The notes below the pieces were generated by a model that did not search any database, was not told where the DNA came from, and saw nothing but the letters and a program-made list of their open reading frames with translations. Shown piece by piece: positions 35,245-56,901 of a stretch of 64,000 nt of DNA. The translations under genes and the position numbers were made by a program. Each line of letters opens with the position of its first letter. Positions within the stretch are counted from its first letter, which is position 1. This stretch comes from Telopea speciosissima. Taxonomy: Eukaryota > Streptophyta > Magnoliopsida > Proteales > Proteaceae. The stretch lies in assembly GCF_018873765.1 (NCBI RefSeq), contig NC_057918.1:37177871-37241870 (forward strand), read 5' to 3'.

Positions 35245-35782
35245 ATTCCTCGGGAACCTTGTTTTTAGATGTGGATACAGGAGCAGCGAACATAGTTGGG
35301 GGAGATTCGACGTAACCCTTGGGCGAGGACTTTGAGGCTTGGGGTGCTCAGCCAGAGTCGGAGCCGACATCAGATTATCTTGCGATGAGTACATCCATGA
35401 GGGTTATTAGTTTGAGCTTGGGGCTTGAACTTGGTTTGGATATTTCGTACTTGTGGATTCGAGGATGAATATAATAATGACATAATACTTGACTTTCTTC
35501 TCTTACTCTCATATGGAGATTAGTACTGGTGTTACACTAGTGAATTGAGATCTTTGAGTCAAACTGATTATTTTACTTATAAGATATCACTTAGAACTCC
35601 TAATCTATTGTGATCATTATGTGTATATATTCTTCTGCTTCATCTCTGATTTTTTCTTATTCATTGAATAAGAAGCCAGGTAGTGTACATGTCATAGCAA
35701 AGTATGTTGATCCTATTACTCGGTGTGGAATACAGGGGTATTCCCACCACATTTCCCATAGTTGAGGGATGGGGGTGTGACA
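35245..35782 (+). mobile_element. Element A 3' LTR, second segment
   Basis: Continues A's LTR after the AGCTC duplication and ends GGGGGTGTGACA at 35782. It repeats the last about 540 bp of B's LTR (34700-35239), giving an apparent tandem duplication that is really the nested-insertion boundary. Confidence 0.92.
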
Positions 35783-36015
35783 AATATAGACTTTTGGAGT
35801 CAAACCACTATAAATCTTGTATCTCTATTATTTGTGTGATTTTTGTGAATTATTTATCATTGAATTTTTGCATCATATAAGAAATTCACCCACTTGAGTA
35901 ATTAATTGAAAAAGGCACAAAATCCACTAGTAATAACCTATTTACCATTCACCCAAAAAAAAACTATTCACTCCCTCTAGGTTATTTCATAATTAGTATC
36001 AAAGAGGGAGCTGAA
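35783..36015 (+). other. Possible older LTR end with primer-site-like sequence
   Basis: A/T-rich sequence ending CTCCCTCTAGGTTATTTCATA then ATTAGTATCAAAGAGGGAGC, which resembles a Copia LTR end followed by a decayed initiator-Met primer site (TGGTATCAGAGCGGGAGC is common). This would be the DNA into which A inserted. No internal region follows that I can recognise. Confidence 0.3.
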
Positions 36016-36560
36016 ATTTGAGACCATTTGTATCTCATTCTAAGAGTTTAAGATCCATGACATCATCATCTTCATCAAACCATCTAGAAGGATATGATGT
36101 CTCTAGGCCACCATTGTTCATTGATGAAAACTTTACATAAAAATTCAACCTTCAAAATTCAACAAAAGAAACTTCCAACAGTTTTGAGCCAAGTCAATCA
36201 AGTTCTCTCGGGTTCTGCAACACTCTATCCCTTATCCTTAGCTCCTTGATCTGAAATGAATCATTCAACATTTGTGAGCTTAAAAGGTCAGCAAGTAGAA
36301 CTTACACAATCATATTATATCACAAACATTTATCATATTTAAGGAGAAAATATTTAAAATATACTTCCATATATATATGTTATTGATTGAGAACAATTCA
36401 TAATATCATCTTTATCAATATCTTAAGTTAAAACTTAAGCTTCATTTGATTTGGGGAGAGTATGAGTACATACTCTCCACATATAGTGGCAAGCTGACAC
36501 ATGTCCATGTTGTAATCGACAACCTTCTCGGAAAATTATCTCCTCTAGTTCCTTGCCCAG

Positions 36561-36740
36561 CCCAATTCCCTGGTACCTCTAATAAGGGGTGGACCCCACC
36601 CGAGCAGAGTGTTCAGGCAGGGGTAGGGAGGTCATTGCGCCCCCTTGTTAGAGGCACTGGTGAATTGGGATGGGTAGGGAACTGGAGGGGATAAAGATCC
36701 CAACCTTCTCCTCCCTCCCAGATCTTTATCCCCTCCAGTT
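36561..36740. repeat. Nested hairpins in left arm of foldback element
   Basis: One inverted pair is 36561-36590 with 36641-36670. A perfect 20-bp stem is 36680-36699 with 36721-36740, loop 21 nt. The adjacent stems suggest a small foldback MITE inside the left arm. Confidence 0.7.
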
Positions 36741-37029
36741 CCTTGGGCAGGCAGAGAACTAAAAGTGATAATTTTCCCTCCCACTAGCCTTTTGTTAATT
36801 TTTAAAATGTTATAAAGTAGTGGGACCCACAAATTTATCTTCCCCATCCAACTGCATTTACCATTTTCATCGGTGATCTCCATGGTTCTCTTCTCTCTTT
36901 GGTGATGAAACTGGGAACATCAGTGTTGGGTTTGAGAACTTGCGACATACACTTGTGGATAGACGAAACCATTTTCCTTGGATTGCAAAATATCTAGGTC
37001 TACAAAAGTAGGGCTTTTGTTCTATCTTT

Positions 37030-38461
37030 TATTGATGATATGATTCTCTTCTCCATGTACAACTCAATCTTTTAATTTTGCCAACTGCTATCACATGTGA
37101 TATGGATTTTGTCTCAGAATGGAAGTCTCACCGTCAATCTCTGTCAATATGTAAATCCAATATTTTATGAATTCTTTATTTATTTATTTCCCTATATATT
37201 CCAATCTCTTGTAAATTGTATATATATTCCTCTATTGAGGAATCAAAATCTAAGGGAATAATATCACATTAACATGGTATCAGAGCCTCTGCAGTTCCCA
37301 TTCAACTTAAGAAAATGCCAGGTGAGTTTTCTATTAAAGATTTGGGTCCTCTACATTTTTTCTTGGGGATTGAGGCTAAACCACATGCCCATGGACTTCT
37401 TTTATCTTAGTCCCGTTACATTTTAGATCTCCTACGACGTACTAGTATGGTTGATTGTAAACTAGTAAAAACGCCTATGTCTACAATCAAGGACTCGGAC
37501 TCAGGGGTGCTCTACACGATAACCTGATGGAGTATCAATCTGTTGTTGGGGCGCTACAATATGTCACCCTCACTTGTCCGGACGTGGCATTTGCAGTAAA
37601 CCGTGCTTGCCAATACATGCATGCACCCACCAAAAATCATTGGCAGCTTGTGAAAAGAATTTTGCGCTATCTTAAAAGCACTCACACCCATGGTATTCTA
37701 CTAGAGCGGTCACCTTCTCGTTGTTTACAAACCTTCTCCGATGCGGACTGGGCAGGGAATGGCAGTGATCGTAAATCCACGGGTGGTTTTACAATTTTTC
37801 TTGGGCCAAACTTGGTCACCTGGACGTCATGGAAACAACACAGAGTTGCCCGTTCCTCGACAGAGGCCGAATACAAGGCCTTGGCTGATGCATCTGCCGA
37901 ACTAATTTGGCTAGAATCTCTATCTTTGGAACTGGGTTTTCCTCTTCATGGTCCTCTTGTATTGTGGTGTGACAATATTGGCGCAACTTATCTCTCCGCC
38001 AACCCGGTGTTTCATGCATGCACCAAACACGTAGAGGTTGATTTTCATTTTGTCCGTGATCGTGTGGCCCAGAAGCAACTCCAAGTTCAGTTTATCTCCA
38101 CCCATGATCAGTTGGCCGACACATTTACTAAAGCCCTTGCTATTGCTCGTTTTGAATTCCTGCGAGACAAGCTGAAAATTCGGTTAACCAATTCTTCACC
38201 TTGAGGGGGTGTATTGACGATATGATTCTCTCCTTCGGTTCATGTACAACTCAATCTTCTAATTCTGGCAACTACTATCACATGTGATATGGATTTTATC
38301 TCAGAATGGAAGCCTCACCATCAATCTCTGTCAATATGTAAATCCAATATTCTATATATTCTTTATTTATTTGTTTCCCTATATATTCCAATCTCTTGTA
38401 AACTGTATATATATTCCTCTATTGAGGAATCACAATCTAGGGGAATAATATCATATTAACA
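37030..38461 (+). mobile_element. Deleted Ty1/Copia element with both LTRs
   Basis: The 5' LTR 37030-37274 and 3' LTR 38210-38461 are near-identical (start TGTATTGA, end TTAACA; the 5' copy lacks the first two bases). PBS TGGTATCAGAGCC is at 37275-37287 and a polypurine stretch TTGAGGGGG at 38201-38209. TCTTT flanks both sides (37025-37029 and 38462-38466). Only the end of RT and RNase H remain between the LTRs. Confidence 0.88.
37317..38204 (+). pseudogene. Copia RT end and RNase H
   Basis: After the primer site only about 40 bp pass before the late-RT sequence (FSIKDLGPLHFFLGIE), broken by a TAG near 37411 and a frameshift near 37520. From 37527 the RNase H frame is clean to 38204: YQSVVGALQYVTLTCPDVAFAV, then FSDADWAGN (Asp), SSTEAEYKAL (Glu), LWCDNIGATYL (Asp) and TKALAIARFEFLRDKL. 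Gag, protease, integrase and most of RT are deleted. The element could only move with proteins supplied by relatives, if at all. Confidence 0.88.
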
Positions 38462-39743
38462 TCTTTTAACTGGTTTTTATAGTCAATAATCAAGTAACGT
38501 TTCAGACCTCTGCAATCTTTTCTTTTTCTTGCACACATTTATAGAAGTTAACAAAAATCTTACAAATTTAGTCCAAACAAGTAGTGTCGATGCGAATGGA
38601 ACGAGCTCAATTTTACACTTGATCTTAAGAAAAAGGCCAAGAAAGATTTTGATGCTTTGTCCCCCTTTCACACTTCTCCATGGAGCACTGTCTCTGTAAC
38701 TCACAAATTCAAATTAATGACCAAAATTGTTCCCAAATAGAAGTATTGTAACATTCCTCGGGATACTTTTGCTTCCCATGCCCGATGAGTTAAATTGCAG
38801 AGCATAAAAACCGTATTCATGGATGTTGGGATCAGAGATGGAAATGATCACCATTGGCAATGTGTTGGATCTCAGGCTAAAGATCCTCATGGGTGATGAT
38901 TGGTATCCTCTTGTTGAAGCAGAGACCGTGAGCAAGCGAGAGAGGAAGGGATAGAGAAGCACAGAGGAGAAGAAAATGGGACTTTTTTATTTGGATTAGG
39001 TTGGTAATAAATTATTCTTAAATAAAAGGGTTGGTTGGGGAGGGATTCATCACATCCGGGGAACTGGGAAGTGGTGGGAAGGGATTATCTCAAGAATCCA
39101 ACCAAATGCCAAGTACCTTGACGTGATACTTACAAGTGATTATTGTTTGGAGAGAGGAGATCCATGGAGGATACATTTGTGGTCGACAATGGGAGGTGTG
39201 GAAGAAAAAGCAAGTGGGTCCCACTATTTCCTTTTATAATATTTAAAATTTTTTAACAAAAGCTAAGTAGGGGGTCAAGGTTGTTGCCTGGTGGTTAACC
39301 TTTTAGGATTGGTGTGTGGTTTGTGTGATTACACTTTCCTAAAAAAAAGGTTAGTTGCCTGGTGGATGATCTGAACACATGTCAACTTATCTCCATATGT
39401 GGAGCTGAACCAGACTCCAATCGTTATTTTATGGGGGGATCAGATTAATCAGCATGGGGCATTGTTCAAGTAAGCATGCATGGGAGCACTGCTCAAATAA
39501 TGACAACAAAAATATAGGCTTAATAAAAAAAAAGGACAGAAAAGAGGAAGGATGATCAATAGTTCAATACATGCATGCATGCGTCACATAGAATAATAAA
39601 GTGGCAAGAAGCACAAGACATTTTTGTATGAAGAAAGAAGCACTTGAATGGTGCATGCTTCTTCATGCCACCAAATGAAATCTCCTGAAATGTAAGATAA
39701 AGAAGTGTCATTCAAACCATAATGCTCCTTGGGTGCTAGCTTC

Positions 39744-39758
39744 TATATATATATAAAA
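39744..39758 (+). promoter_or_regulatory. TATA box of the beta-glucosidase gene
   Basis: TATATATATATAAAA ends 63 bp before the ATG at 39822, a suitable distance for a short 5' UTR. The preceding 39419-39743 holds no gene that I can see. Confidence 0.5.
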
Positions 39759-39821
39759 TTTATGAATCCAAAAATAGATAGTCCAAGACAGAACATAGCA
39801 GAAGACCTTCACTTAGCAAAG

Positions 39822-50424
<10,603 letters not shown>

Positions 50425-50454
50425 TCAAAAGTGAGTTCTACAAAAATTGCTTGC

Positions 50455-51131
50455 AGTTAGATATGTAACTTGTATTGATGGAAGTGTGTTGGGGAATCCA
50501 AGTCATGCAAACATTGGAGGAGTTTTTAGAAATTCATCTGGCGTACATCTAAGGTGTTTCAACTTTTATGTGGGTGTTTCATCGAGTTTCTTTGCTAAAT
50601 TTTGGCATTATTTGAAGGTCTGAGATTTACACAAAAACTTGTATTAAATAAGATTTAGGTGGAATGTCATTTAGTTTCAATTGTGGAGTGCATCAGGGAT
50701 CTTTCTATCCTTTTTTTTTTCTCTGCAGAAGTGAATTTCGTACAAACCATTCCTTGATGTGTCGACATGGAGAATCTCCCTTTACTATTGTGAGATGAAT
50801 TATGTTGTCAACTCTTTAGCTAAGAAGGCTACTTAATCTCATGCATCTGACTCTTGGATGTTTCTGCCACCGTTTATCATATAGGATTTCAGATGGGATT
50901 TGGAAGAAAGACCTCAGTTTTGATTGAGTTGCGTTTGAGTAGTTGTTTGCTTGGGTTAGATTTCCTCTCTGTTGATGGCTTGCCGAAGATGGAGTGGAAA
51001 TCTACCTTTTGTTTTCTATATTTTTCTTTTTTGCGATATCTAGTTTCTTTTAGATATCTTTGATGTACATTTTTCATCCATTCTTTCTTCTATAGTTCTA
51101 TAAAATCTATTGAACTTTGGCAAAAAAAAAA
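50455..51131 (+). mobile_element. 5'-truncated LINE: RNase H-like end and poly-A tail
   Basis: From about 50472 the plus strand reads CIDGSVLGNPSHANIGGVF then RNSSGVHLRCFNFYVG, the beginning of the RNase H-like domain that closes many plant LINE polyproteins, with stops from about 50622. The sequence ends in AAAAAAAAAA at 51122-51131. It starts about 30 bp after the beta-glucosidase stop codon, so it may lie in that gene's 3' UTR. I could not define target duplications. Confidence 0.7.
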
Positions 51132-51435
51132 GATATATAATTGTATTAATTATGTCACGATCTCAATCTCACAGAACCGTTGGGGTCCATGACACTAGAT
51201 CTGAATAGCACAGCACAAAGAAAAAATATAAGAACATTCTCAACATCACATAATAGGCATGGGTGTCCGAAAGGCTCATTCATTTCCATATAATTATCAA
51301 AGTTCTATAAGTGGAAATATATAATTTGAAAGTGTTACACATCTAACAAGGGACTGATGACATCTAACAAAACCCTAAACTTGTACTTAATATAACATTT
51401 ATTATTTGAAACACTATAACTTTGTTGGGAAAATG
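51132..51435. other. Spacer without recognised gene
   Basis: No coding sequence. TGTCACGATCTC at 51154 looks like the start of some LTRs but nothing supports it further. Confidence 0.4.
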
Positions 51436-53316
51436 TGTCACACCCTAAACCACCCCCTGGGAGGATTAGGTAGGTGACCCGAATTGCGTAATGGAAATCT
51501 GCCAAATCCCACGGATCTAGAAGAAGTTATTACATTCACAGTCCCACATTCATCACATTACTATAGGTAAGACCAGAGTGCTGCAGATAAACTACGATTA
51601 TAATAATCAAAGAGAAAGCGTAGCAATATGGGAATGAGGTGATATGTATATATATGAAGTGTTCTGAAATATTCCCACCCAGATACAACCCACAACGAGA
51701 AACAAAGCTGACAAAAGCTGAAAGATTGAAATACATACATATTTATATATACAGGGTGACATAACTCAATACCAAAAAGAGAAAAAAACTAGAACTGTAC
51801 CATAAGCAAGACGGGGATAAACTCCTAACAAAAACAAAAAGGAGTCCCCAAGACAAAAAGCATTAAGTGCACTCTTCAACGGTCTTCATCAATGACCATC
51901 GAGAATGCATGCATCATCGGCACAACCTCCGTCGGGGTCCACACCAATATCATCATAATAACCAGGGCTCTTCTCCTCGTAATGAGCCTCCATGCCATAG
52001 CGGCATCCACCTGCAGAATCATCTAAGAAAAACATGTATAACAGAGTGAGAGCCCCACTGAGCTCGTGAACAAAACATATCATCATGCATGCACATACAA
52101 CCACAATCCACATGATCCTACATGATATGCAAGTCCAGTTTAATTATTAGCCACCTAACAATACAGCTAAGTCAAGTCAGTGCTACTACAATCCCCAATA
52201 CATGTATCCCTGGTGCGGGCTTGGTTACCCCTTCCCGCGATACACCCATTGAGTTGTCGGAGAGGACAAGTCAGCTCCCGCATTCGTTCACCAAGGTCAG
52301 CCCGACCAGTCCTCTGTGATTAACTTGTAGGGAAATCCATCACTTTTCTCTTTTCTTTTCATTTCTGGCTTATAGCCCATATTCACCATTCTGGTGCAAA
52401 CACATTTCTTTCTTTTTCATTTCTTTTCTTTTCTCATATACACATATGGTCACCCTCTTAGGCATCCAACACCTTAACCCATGTTGGCAAGGGTGCGTAG
52501 CACGGGTGATGAAACCCTAACCCCATGTCTATATGGCATTGTATGAGTTAGGCAGTATCAACCGTATCCCATTCTACGGGCTACCATAGGCCTCATTTCC
52601 AATCCGACTACGGCATCTAGTCTAACATTCAGAAACATCAGATGAAATTCACAGTGTTGATCAACATACAGTCAATGTATAATAATTTGAGTAATTGAAC
52701 AAAATTATATAACTCAGCATTTATAATTTAAGATTCTTAACTGCCGGCATAGTATCACAGTTACACATACACATATGATAATACTTCACTCACTTGGGTC
52801 TGGTTTTAAGAACTCGGTTGCAAATTCAGTTCCAACAGCAGTCTGGTTGTAGGCCTCGAGCGCGGGATCAAATCCTAGATATAAATCAGAAATTGTCATT
52901 TTAATATTCCAATCTATCTCTGGTGGTCCTAGGATTAACCTAAGCTCATTGGGTTGACCCGGTGTTCAGTTGGTTTTCACTTGGAATTCTTTGGGCCTTG
53001 CACTGGGCCTTAGGCCTATGTCTCGGTGCATCATCCAGAGATGGTGGCCTAGGGGTAAAATGATCATTTGTAGTATTAGTACCTGATCCTAGGTCATAAT
53101 AGACTTACAGTGCTGTCCTCAACTTAACAATGCTGCAGGACCAAACACAGGTAGGGTTTCCAAGTCCTGCGGGGCCCACTTGGGTTCCCAAGCATTCTCT
53201 CATATGGATAGATGTGTGGAGGGGCATTTAGGTCATTTCCCACCTTCCCACACAGTACCATGACCAATGGGTGAGGCCCCCCAAGTCAGAACATCAAAAC
53301 AGCAGCATTTCACTCA

Positions 53317-53353
53317 CTGGGCGATGGCTCTGGGCGTTGGGTGCATCGCCCAG
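53317..53353. promoter_or_regulatory. GGGCGATG hairpin module, TATA-distal (element D LTR)
   Basis: CTGGGCGATG (53317-53326) and its exact inverse CATCGCCCAG (53344-53353) enclose a further TCTGGGCGTTGG. In LTR orientation it lies about 740-780 bp downstream of the TATA box. About 65 bp around it recur at 61325-61390. Confidence 0.6.
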
Positions 53354-54090
53354 AGTCTTCAAACCGAGATTTGGCTGAGTTTCCAAGGCTGCTGGTTATG
53401 GGCAGTGACCAAATCTTCTCCCCATGCATGTTAAGGTGTTAGGTGACCCCAGGGGTGATCTTCATTTTGGTCCATGTGGATTTTCCACTGGGCCCACCAC
53501 TTGGCTACCAGAGGCTGCCCAGACAGCCGAGTGAATAGTATCCCATGAATTTTTCTAGCCTCAGATCTTGGTTTCAGTCACATACAAAGCTATATTTACA
53601 TATCAAATGGTAATCTAGGGCTGCTACCACCTAGGGCTAAGTCCCGTGCAGCCAGGGCTTGCATCCAGGACTCCAAACAGCCAATCAACAGTACATTTGG
53701 TAGTGCAGCCATGCACAGCCAGATTTCGGCTACAAGACCAGTAGAACAGATCTGTATTTTTACTTAAAATTCTTAGATCTTCCATGCTTCATACTTTCAT
53801 GGCAGATCGGGAGCAGTTCTAGGCAGTTCCCAGCTGTTCTGGACTGCCAGAGAGTAGAAAATCATCCAAAACATAGGCATTCAAAGGGAGCAGCAGGTAG
53901 GGGCAGTGATTATATACCTGAGCTGAGCTTGGGTGCCACGAAATCTGAGCTCAGATGTGTGAGCTGCTCCTCCCTTCCTTCCTTCTTCCCTTTCTTCTTC
54001 TTCTCTCTCTCTTTTCCTCTATTTTCTTTCTTGTCCCTTCCCCACGATTTGAACAATAGCCAAGGGGTTTAAATGAACCCATGGCACTGC

Positions 54091-54099
54091 TATTTATAG
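54091..54099 (-). promoter_or_regulatory. TATA box of element D LTR
   Basis: Minus strand CTATAAATAGC, a strong plant TATA context. Confidence 0.65.
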
Positions 54100-54315
54100 G
54101 CCTAGCCCATACTAGGGTCTGCTTGGCTGCTATGGCCCTTTTTCAAAATGAGTTTTTGGACTGTTTCTCAGTGATTTTGGGCACACTAGTGGGGTCCATA
54201 GTGAAATAAGGGTATGAGGTGGTCCCTCAGACTCCCCTCTACCTATGGAGGGTGCCCATGTCCAATATGAGTGGTCCCCATAATTTAAAATCAATTTAAT
54301 ATACTATTTTGCACT

Positions 54316-54364
54316 CTGGACGATGTCTCTGGGCCTTGTCTGCATCACTCAGTGCATCGCCCAG
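54316..54364. promoter_or_regulatory. GGGCGATG hairpin module, upstream of TATA (element D LTR)
   Basis: CTGGACGATG (54316-54325) and CATCGCCCAG (54355-54364), with CTCTGGGCC between. In LTR orientation about 220-265 bp upstream of the TATA box. Confidence 0.55.
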
Positions 54365-54409
54365 AGATTTCAGCAAGGCTGAATCTCAGTGGGGTGTGCA
54401 CAGGGGTTT

Positions 54410-55036
54410 GACCCATGGTTAGGGCATTGTCCCCACATGCCAATTAGACTTTTTTACACACTTTTTCAGAGGTGGGTCCCACAGTTATGGGGAGGAGAGA
54501 GATTACCTGGAGTCCAGGCAATACATAATGCTATGAGCTGTGTAGCTGCAAGGGTCAGTGGTCCATCTACTAACAGGCATGTAGGATGATCCACACAGGG
54601 TTTCTTCATTAATCCAAATCACTAGAGTGATACTCCACAGTGTTCTTGGTTGCCTTGTCAGGGGTTCCTGTCCTTCAGTCAAGATTCCAGTAAGTCAGGA
54701 GCAAGGTTTGACATTTCTCCCCACCTTACAAAAATTTCGTCGTCAAAATTTGCTTACCTTGCAATGCAAAGAGTTGAGGATATTTCTCTTTCATTTCTTC
54801 TTCTCGCTCCCACGAAGCTTCTTCTATAGGATTGTTTCCCCATCGAACTTTTACGAATGCGATAGTGCGGTTTTGGAGGTTATGCTCCTTTCTATCCAAT
54901 ATCTCCGTAGGTTGCTCTTTGTAGGTCATATCCACGTCTAACTATTCAGGTTCAGTTGATAATATATGCGTTGGGTTGTTGATGTACTTTCTTAACATCG
55001 ACACATGGAAAACATCGTGGACGCCCGACAAAGATG
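54410..55036 (-). repeat. Tandem duplication across LTR-internal junction of element D, copy 1
   Basis: The block from CGACCCATGGTTAGGGCATTG to AAAGATGGTGGTAACGCC repeats at 55037-55680. It spans the last 304 bp of the LTR, the polypurine tract and the chromodomain end of pol. The result is LTR end, chromodomain, partial LTR again, chromodomain again. Confidence 0.9.
54714..54728 (-). other. Element D polypurine tract
   Basis: Minus strand AAGGTGGGGAGAA just before TGTCAAACC. The duplicated copy at 55353-55366 is mutated (AAGGTGGGCAAAA). Confidence 0.75.
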
Positions 55037-56883
55037 GTGGTAACGCCCGACCCATGGTTAGGGCATTGTCCCCACATGCCAATTAGAGCTTTTTACACAC
55101 TTTTCCAGAGGTGGGTCCCATAGTTATGGGGAGGAGAGAGATTACCTGGAGTCCAGGCCATACATAATGTTGTGAGCTGTGCAGCTGCAAGGGTCAGTGG
55201 TCCATCTACTGACAAGCATGTAGGATGATCCACACAGGGTTTCTTCATCAATCCAAATCACTGGAGTGATACTCTACAGTGTTCTTGGTTGCCTGGTCAG
55301 GGGTTCCTGTCCTTCAGTCAAGATTCTAGTTAGACAGGTGCAAGGTTTGACATTTTTGCCCACCTTACAAAAATTTCATCCTCGAAATTTGCATACCTTG
55401 CAATTCAAAGAGTTAAGGATATTTCTCTTTCATTTCTTCTTCTCGCTCCCACGAAGCTTCTTTTATAGGATTGTTTCCCCATCGAACTTTTACGAATGCG
55501 ACAGTGTGGTTACGGAGGTTATGCTCCTTTCTATCCAATATCTCCGTAGGTTACTCTTCGTAGGTCATATCCACATCCAACTGTTCAGGTTCAGTTGATA
55601 ATACATGCGTTGGGTTGTTGATGTACTTTCTTAATATCTACACATGGAAAACATCGTAGACACCCGAAAAAGATGGTGGTAATGCCAGTCGATATGCTAC
55701 GGGTCCCACTTTGTTAAGAATTTCATAAGGACCAATGAATCTTGGGCTTAACTTGCCCTTCTTATTGAAACGTAGTAATCCTTTAGTTGGAGACACTCGA
55801 AGGAACACTTTTTCTCCGACTTCAAATTCAATATCCTTCCTTCGATTATCCGCATTACTTTTCTGTCTTGACTGGTTGCCTTGATCTTTTCTCTTATAAC
55901 ATCCACCTTGTCGCAGGTCGCTTGTATCATCTCAGGTCCAAGATATTTTCGTTCACCAACTTCATCCTTATAGTGGAGTTCGACATTTTCGTCCATAAAG
56001 AGCTTTGAATGGTGCCATGCCAATGGTGGAGTGATAACTATTATTGTATGCAAATTCCACCAGAGGTATGTGAGCATCCCAACTATTGTTCATTTCCAAA
56101 ACGCAGGCCCGGAGCATATCTTTCAGAGTTTGAATAGTTCTTTCTGACTGTCCATCCGTCTGTGGATGGAAAGCTATACTAAGATTCAGTTGAGATCCCA
56201 ATGCCTTTTGTAAACTCCTCCAAAACCTTGAGGTAAACCGAGGATCTCTGTCAGACACAATACTAACAGGCACGCCGTGTAAGCGGACTATATTTTCTAT
56301 ATATAATTGGGCAAGCTTCTCCATAGAATAACTTTATCTTGATTGGTATAAAGTGAGCTGCCTTTGTCAGTCCGTCTATGATCACCCAAATCGCATTCAT
56401 GCCCTTCATGGTGTTGGGCAGATTTGTCACGAAATCCATAGTGATCCTTTCCCACTTCCATTCAGGTATGAGAAGTGGCTGCAATAAACCATACAGTCGG
56501 TGTCTCTCTGCTTTTATCTGTTGACAGGTGAGGCACTTGGACACATATATAGCTATGGTCTCTTTCATTCCCATCCACCAGTAATACTTCTTCAAGTCCT
56601 TGTACACCTTTGTACTTTCGGAGTGGATTGTATAGGGTGAGTTGTGCGCCTCTTTAAGGATTCGGTCTTGGACATCATAATCATTAGGCATGCATAGTCT
56701 GTCTCGAAACTTTAGTGTGCTGTCATGGGCCAAAGAAAAGTCTGGGTCCTTATGGACACCTTGTTGTACTTCCCAAATAATCTTGGCCAGCTCGGGGTCC
56801 AATGGTTGCTTCGCAATTATCTCTTCTCGTATCGACGGATGCAGATCCATGGCTGCTAATTGCGTAGCCGTTCCTTCGATCAC
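54726..56883 (-). pseudogene. Element D integrase and chromodomain
   Basis: Zinc region with NSPYTIHSESTKVY and CLTCQQIKAE (56263-56883 frame), core motifs [18 protein letters not shown] and [12 protein letters not shown] all keep the DDE residues, but a frameshift near 56325 splits the core and another near 55970 separates the C-terminal part (55748-56077). The chromodomain reads ILDRKEHNLQNRTIAFVKVR then EEASWEREEEM and exists twice because of the tandem duplication. This is the classic Tekay/Del arrangement; a chromodomain normally guides integration into heterochromatin. Confidence 0.87.
55037..55680 (-). repeat. Tandem duplication across LTR-internal junction of element D, copy 2
   Basis: Partner of 54410-55036; the LTR portion ends at 55352. 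The chromodomain here (YEEQPTEILDRKEHNL and on) is the one continuous with integrase. Confidence 0.9.
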
Positions 56884-56901
56884 AAGTTCTAGATCAAACT
56901 T

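Larger units (their letters stand above)
36455..39418. mobile_element. Foldback/TIR element interrupted by a Copia insertion
   Basis: The left arm (about 36455-36905) and right arm (about 39140-39418) are inverted relatives. The outer CTCCACATAT...AAG.TGACA.ATGT is at 36474-36505 and, reversed, near 39380-39410. The inner CTTTTGTTAA...TAGTGGGACCCAC...CTCCATGG is at 36787-36883 and, reversed, 39156-39265. Arms are diverged and of unequal length. No transposase is visible and I could not find clear target duplications. Two unrelated insertions in opposite orientation are the alternative. 38467-39139 holds no recognisable gene. Confidence 0.45.
51436..54713 (-). mobile_element. Element D 3' LTR
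   Basis: On the minus strand it runs TGTCAAACCTTGC to GGTGTGACA, 3278 bp. Its left 700 bp match 63275-64000 almost base for base. It holds a TATA box at 54091-54099 and two GGGCGATG hairpin modules. An about 300-bp piece of its internal end is duplicated inward (see 54410-55680). Confidence 0.93.

Noticed and set aside
34700..35782. Apparent 540-bp tandem duplication at the end of B's 3' LTR
   Set aside because: The second unit is the remaining end of A's LTR; the AGCTC duplication marks the boundary.
38714..38962. 82-codon minus-strand ORF near the beta-glucosidase promoter
   Set aside because: No recognisable domain, no good start context, and it lies within the foldback element.
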